Part shown: positions 59,529 through 64,000 of the stretch, in pieces | Layout: every line of letters begins with the position of its first letter | How positions within the stretch are numbered: the first letter of the stretch is position 1 | Assembly: GCA_029747015.1 (NCBI GenBank) | Contig: JAKOGI010000107.1 | Span: forward strand, 194,606 to 258,605 | Reading direction: 5' to 3' | Source of the DNA: Carnegiea gigantea | Lineage: Eukaryota > Streptophyta > Magnoliopsida > Caryophyllales > Cactaceae | DNA: 64,000 nucleotides | The notes under the pieces: generated by a model | The model's input: the letters and a program-made list of their open reading frames with translations, nothing else | The model's database searches: none | What the model was told of the DNA's origin: nothing | Made by a program: the position numbers and the translations under genes

Positions 59529-60401
59529 GATGATGAGGATAAGGCTATTTTGCTTGTTGTGTCGTTACCCCCTTCTTATAAACACTTTAAGGAGATTATG
59601 CTATATAGTAATTCTAATACTATATCGTTTGAACATGTTAAGTCAAACCTGTTGTCTAAAGAGAAGTTTGATCTTGACATTCATGATTCTGCTGAAGGAT
59701 TAGCAGTAAGGGGTACAGCACCTGAAAAGGGGAACGGTAATAGGAGTAAGAACCGTTCTAAGTCTAAAAATCCTCATGTTGGTAAGACCTGCAATTACTG
59801 TGGTAAATTGGGTCATATTATTGCTAACTGCTGGAAACTGCAAAAGAAGAAGGAGAAAAAGGAAGATAATTCTGAGGAGCCTGCTGAAGCTTCATTTGCT
59901 GAATCTGATTCTGATGGGGACGTTCTGTTTGCTACCTCTACTGAAGGGGGGAGCGATTCTGATTGGATTCTTGATCCTGGGTGTACCTATCATATGTGTC
60001 CTCACAAGGACTGGTTTTCAACATATGATCCAGTTGATTCAACAGTAGTTCACATGGGCAATAATGCCCAGTGTAAAGTAACTGGAATTGGTACTGTTAA
60101 AATCAAGACTCATGATGGCGCTGTCAGGACCTTATGGAATGTTCGTCATGTTCCTGACTTGAAGCGTAACCTCATCTCGTTGGGCACCCTTGAATCCAAA
60201 GGGTGCAAATATTCAGCTGAAGGTGGAGTTCCGAAGGTCTCAAAGGGCAGTAGGATTCTGCTGAAGGGTTTGAGGCAAGGAGGCCTCTATGTCTTGCAAG
60301 CATCTACTGTGACAGGTTATATGAAGGAAAGTTCATATAAATCATCTCCTAGAGCTAAGTTCAAGCATTGCTTGAACTCAGTTAGTATTCGCAGTCATTG
60401 A
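59529..60401 (+). pseudogene. copia gag C-terminus, protease and pre-integrase
   Basis: Open from DDEDKA through LLVVSLPPSYKHFKEIM, a basic linker, the zinc knuckle CNYCGKLGHIIANC (CX2CX4HX4C), an acidic stretch, and WILDPGCTYHMCPH, the protease active-site region in which the usual Ser/Thr after Asp is Pro. Then come HVPDLKRNLISLG and the pre-integrase-like LRQGGLYVLQ. It ends with a stop at 60399-60401. The rest of pol is deleted. Gag would package element RNA; the DPG change probably weakens protease function. Confidence 0.88.
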
Positions 60402-60501
60402 GAAGCCTTGTGGGGCATAGCCCCATAGGGGGCATCACCCCTTGGGGTGTGACGACGACGACGGTAATTGAAGACTGGAGATTTTGGTCCAAGGTGAAGA
60501 T

Positions 60502-61159
60502 TGTTGGGTTTTATGGCCCAAAATCTCGAGTATCGGCACGGGGAGCCCATGCTGCACAGACACGGGCGTGCCAAGACGAAGAGCCGAAGGCGAGAGGGAC
60601 AGAAAATTGGCACGGGGGCACCGTGCCATATGGCACGGTCGTGCCATGTGGCACCGGGTGACCGTGCCACGTGGCACCGGGTGACCGTGCCACGTGGCAC
60701 GGTCGTGCCTCGGGTCTTCTCGCCGCCGCTTTCGGATGGCGGCTAGGGTTGCGCTTTGGTGACGGTTTTGGAAGGTGGTAGCTAGGGTTTTCAGGGGGAA
60801 ATCCTGCCTCACAGACCCTATATAAAGGGGGTCTAGGGCCTTGTTTCAAAACACACTTCAGTACTCATAAACACATTGAGAGGGAAAAGTCGTTTGTGAG
60901 AGATTACAATAGAGAGATTGTAATTCTGCTCTTTGATCGAATCACTGAGGTGATTGTGATCGTGGTGTACTTTCCTGCTCATAGTGAATTGTTCTGGTGC
61001 TGTCGCCGTCTGTGGTTTTTCCCACATTGGGTTTTCCACGTTAAATTCCTGTGTTCTTGTTCTCTTCCTATTGTTCTGTTGTTTGTGATTGGTTGAATTT
61101 CTGATTTTCTATTGCATCCTATCGCTTCCGCTATACTGTTATTCTGATATTAATTTCCT

Positions 61160-61163
<4 letters not shown>
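60502..61163 (+). repeat. Mosaic copia 3' LTR
   Basis: A 662-bp LTR with TATATAAA at 60819-60826. It is nearly identical to the 5' LTR over the last 440 bp. It differs mainly in the GGCACG/CGTGCC-rich U3 part (60536-60715), which has more palindromic units than the 5' copy. Confidence 0.92.
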
Positions 61164-61204
<41 letters not shown>

Positions 61205-61228
61205 GAATACAATAACAAAATTTGTCTT

Positions 61229-61448
61229 ATTATGAGTATAATCAATTGTAATCACCTATTTAACAACAATGTTAAATGTAAATTATGTTTAATAAGTAGG
61301 ATTTTTAGATATCTGAATGAAGAGTTGAAGACAACTTTATTATGAGTATAATCAATTGTAATCACCTATTTAACAACAATGTTAAATGTAAATTATGTTT
61401 AATAAGTAGGATTTTTGGATATCTGAATGAAGAGTTGAAGACAACTTT
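61229..61448. repeat. Tandem duplication, 2 x 110 bp, nearly identical
   Basis: ATTATGAGTATAATCAATTG... is repeated at a 110-bp period with one visible difference (TTTTTAGAT versus TTTTTGGAT). It ends in TTGAAGACAACTTTAT. Confidence 0.88.
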
Positions 61449-62188
61449 ATATTTACCAGTGAAATGACTAACGAAACAATGCTAGGGACAAAAAACGAAA
61501 ATAGGATATCACAAGACTACATCACCAGTGATAGTAGTGAATGGTTTAAGTCAGTGAAGTGGCGCATTTGCCGTTCTATTTTCAATTAATGTAAGGAGAT
61601 ATTTTTAGATTAGTTTCTCTTACATTTCATTATTTGAATTTAAAACAATATTTCATCTCACGAAATTAACTTCTTGTATACTTCGAGTTTCGCACTAGTA
61701 GTTCAATAATACTTTGTGTTAAAATGATAAATATGACAAATTTGCATAAATCAAGAACAGTGATGTATATTGTACATCTAGGAGTATGTACCTCAATTTG
61801 TCACGCATATATGTTTTTTCAGCGTATATTTGTCATATAAATAATTTTTAATATGTGACGCTCACGTTGCTTCTGGGAGTCGGTGACCTTAGAAAAATGA
61901 TATAGACTCTTAGTATTGGTATAATTCCAAATTCACATTTTTCAATTTGAAAGATAAGTAATACATCATAGATAATCGTTCTCTCAAAAATTAGATATGT
62001 AATACCATCATATAAAATAGAACGTAAGTCAATGTGATACAACATTCCACATATTTATGGATTTGATATGCTAATTAAATCGGACAAGTCAATTAGCTGC
62101 ACGGTTGTCTTGTCTTAAACATGTGAGATTTCTATCTTAGTCCATGATTGTAAGAAGATGAAAGCATTTGAATAAGAGTTTGCATCTC
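61449..62188. other. AT-rich intergenic
   Basis: Nothing recognised beyond AT-rich sequence. Confidence 0.5.
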
Positions 62189-62191
62189 TTA

Positions 62192-62550
62192 GGCTCCATT
62201 TGGCCCTTATGGTGGCAAGAAAAGTTGAAGGAAAAAAGGTAGGGAGAAAATAAATTTTTTTTCCTCTTATTTGGATTGAAAAAAATACAAGAATTTGGAT
62301 GAAAAACTTAAGTATTTATGAACTATTTGAATTATGCTGATGTCATATAAGCAATGTGAGGTTGGAGGAGGTTGAAAATTTTCCTCACTATTTTACGAGG
62401 AGAATTGTATCACTTGTTTTTAACAATTTTTCCAACTAACTTTCCTTCATTTTTTTCTTTGTGATTTTCTCTGAACAAAACACAAGAAAAAAAGTTAACT
62501 TTTCTAAATTTTTTTCTTTTCATCAAATTTTTCAAGGTCCAAATGCAGCA
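62192..62550. mobile_element. Tourist-like MITE, copy 2
   Basis: A relative of 1726-2131, in the same orientation. Ends are GGCTCCATTTGGCCC and, reverse-complemented, TGCTGCATTTGGACC, with flanking TTA (62189-62191 and 62551-62553). The shared interior includes GAAAAGTTGAAGGAAAAA and CAAGAATTTGGATGA-like words. Confidence 0.8.
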
Positions 62551-62553
62551 TTA

Positions 62554-63080
62554 GGATATCTGAATTTTTCTTTGAAGTTTTTAAATAAGTATTTTGTTAT
62601 CTCCCTTAATCCAATATGTGTGTCCTCTCAACTAGACGTGGGCGATTGGGTCATTGAGTTTAAAGTTTAAAATTAGATTATTTTCAGTTCAAGTTTGTTT
62701 GAGTTAGTAAGATTTGGTTAGATTTCCATTCTCTTTTGATTTTGGTTTTGAGCCGAGTCAGTTTTGATTCAAGTTGATTTCAGTAAGTTAATGTTAAGTC
62801 TGACATACATGTCTTATAGAGAAGAATAATTTTGATTAAATATATAGGTTCGATCTTTCAATTTTAATTTTAAATTTACTCAAATTAGACTATTTTAAAT
62901 ATCAAATTAGATATAAATTTAGATTATTCAATTCACATTTCTTTTATAAGTTCTGCCCTCAATCACAAATTCGCAAGCATCATTCATCCGCAAGAATGGA
63001 GGAGATACTTGGAGTGTTGGTATTGGCGGTCGCTAAAAATAAGATGGATCTCCTCTTAATTATACGTAATTACGTAATAC
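62554..63080. other. AT-rich upstream region of MTHFR
   Basis: 62640-62950 has repeated TTGAGTTT/AAATTAGATTA words. No gene recognised. Confidence 0.45.
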
Positions 63081-63087
63081 GTATACA

Positions 63088-63266
63088 TATATAAATTGTA
63101 AAAATAAAGGTGAAAAGCCAATCCTTTGTCTCCTTTTCATCCTTCTCTCATAAAATTTTCACACGCTCCAGACTTCTCTTCTCTTTTTCACTCTTCCCTC
63201 CCCAGCCCACCGCCATTCTTCTCAGAGCTTCTCAACCTCCATTACTGACCTTCAACCTCTCCTTCA
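63088..63266 (+). promoter_or_regulatory. MTHFR core promoter and CT-rich 5'UTR
   Basis: TATATAAA at 63088-63095 is followed by a CT-rich leader (63150-63260), typical of plant 5'UTRs. TACGTA words just upstream (63064-63083) are possible bZIP-type ACGT cores. The transcription start is inferred to be near 63120. Confidence 0.5.
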
Positions 63267-63269
63267 ATG

Positions 63270-63672
63270 ATGAAGATAATCGATAAGATTAGAACAGGGG
63301 ATGTGGAGAACAAGACCCTCTTCTCCTTCGAATTCTTCCCACCGAAGAGAGAAAGAAGTGGTCGAGAATCTCTTCGAAAGAATGGAGAGAATGGTGGTTC
63401 ATGGCCCTGCTTTCTGCGACATTACATGGGGCGCAGGAGGTTCTACCGCTGATCTAACCCTAGAAATCGCCAATCGAATGCAGAACATTGTGTGTGTGGA
63501 GACGATGATGCATCTCACTTGCACTAACATGCCTGTTGAGAAAATTGATCATGCTCTAGAAACCATCAAATCTAATGGTCTCCAGAATGTTCTCGCTCTT
63601 CGTGGTGAACCACCTCATGGGCAGGACAAGTTTGTTCAAGTTGAGGGTGGATTTGCTTGCGCCCTTGATCTT
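63270..63672 (+). CDS. MTHFR: Methylenetetrahydrofolate reductase, exon 1, with frame break
   Basis: MTHFR reduces 5,10-methylene-THF to 5-methyl-THF, the methyl donor for methionine synthesis, in the cytosol. The N-terminus of the TIM-barrel catalytic domain is plain: [68 protein letters not shown] and GGFACALDL. The ATG at 63270 (after another at 63267) fits the family start MK-x-x-DKI. The first part (through FFPPK, about 63345) is in one frame and VENLFERM onward in another; the break near 63346-63352 is consistent with two missing bases. The exon ends at a GT donor at 63673, and the remaining exons of a protein of about 590 residues lie beyond the window. High conservation suggests a real gene, so a sequencing error or very recent mutation is likely. 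Confidence 0.9.
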
Positions 63673-64000
63673 GTATTGTCTCTTTCTTTGTATTTCCTTC
63701 CCCTGTTTTTTTCTCTGTCCTCTGTTTTTGGGGGTTTAGGTTTTGGTTGGAAATGCTAATTGAATTCTGGGGTTTGAGTGTTTACTTGTGTAAATATAAA
63801 TTTCGCGCCTAAAATTAATTAGGCAAGAAATTGATATGAACAAATTTATTCTTGTATTGATACAGTGTGTAGGCACAATCTCTGAATTTAATACAGTAAA
63901 ATGATCCTCTAATTCGATCTCCTAATAATTTGAGTATTCCGAGGACTTGATGCTTGATCTCAGTTGATGCAAATCAGTTGAAAAACTTTGAAGGTTGTTT
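63673..64000 (+). other. MTHFR intron 1 (incomplete)
   Basis: Starts GTATTG, is T-rich and AT-rich, and contains no match to the expected next exon up to the window end. Confidence 0.75.

Larger units (their letters stand above)
57399..61163 (+). mobile_element. Mosaic nonautonomous Ty1/copia element
   Basis: LTRs 57399-58039 (641 bp) and 60502-61163 (662 bp), both TGTTGGG...CCTAACA, are flanked by TATAT (57394-57398 and 61164-61168). A primer site (TGGTATCAGAGC, 58042) follows the left LTR. The interior has gag, zinc knuckle, protease start and pre-integrase, but no integrase core, RT or RNase H. It is interrupted by foreign retroelement pieces (58263-59105 and about 59337-59527), and the first 221-223 bp of PBS plus gag occur twice. 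It could move only with enzymes supplied by a relative. Confidence 0.93.

Overview
This window is nuclear DNA of a flowering plant, most likely a eudicot; I cannot name the species. The evidence is an intron-containing plant methylenetetrahydrofolate reductase gene entering at the right edge, a plant thionin-like gene with one intron, tRNA-primed LTR retrotransposons with the plant initiator-Met primer site, tRNA-derived SINEs, plant MITE families, and AT-rich intergenic sequence full of (AT)n, (CT)n and (GT)n microsatellites. There are no bacterial genes, operons or CRISPR arrays. Most open frames are chance or repeat-derived.

Layout. 1-11288: gene-free sequence with small transposons: part of a hAT-like element (1-579), a Harbinger-type MITE (1726-2131), degenerate telomere-like repeats (3360-3780), a microsatellite-cored inverted repeat (4143-4463), a SINE with target duplication (6598-6703), a hAT MITE nested in another MITE (7170-7886), a LINE-like 3' end and a 116-bp tandem duplication. 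11294-19126: a structurally complete but mutated Ty1/copia element on the minus strand with a perfect 5-bp target duplication. 19390-29040: a decayed CACTA (En/Spm) TNP2 transposase pseudogene, split at 20286/28702 by an 8.4-kb non-autonomous Ty3/gypsy-type element that keeps a gag-like region but has tandem repeats in place of pol.

31757-32782: a thionin-like cysteine-rich peptide gene with a TATA box and intron, broken by one stop codon in the signal peptide. 35263-36600: a 5'-truncated RTE-type LINE. 39905-42220 and 43156-51427: two related large non-autonomous LTR elements in opposite orientation; the right LTR of the second is split by a roughly 3-kb insertion that may be CACTA-like. 53355-56080: a diverged tandem duplication in which one unit carries a hAT MITE and the other shows the empty site. 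57399-61163: a mosaic non-autonomous copia element inserted in an (AT)n tract, containing pieces of at least two other LTR elements and a duplicated PBS-gag segment. 62192-62550: a second copy of the MITE at 1726. 63088-64000: promoter, 5'UTR, first coding exon and start of intron 1 of MTHFR, whose exon has a reading-frame break.

The window is therefore a nested-insertion landscape. In order, the CACTA pseudogene came before the gypsy-type insertion, the LARD LTR before its insertion, the 53-56 kb duplication before its MITE, and the (AT)n tract before the mosaic copia. Only MTHFR and possibly the thionin-like locus are host genes. All coordinates, repeat counts and mismatch counts were read by eye.
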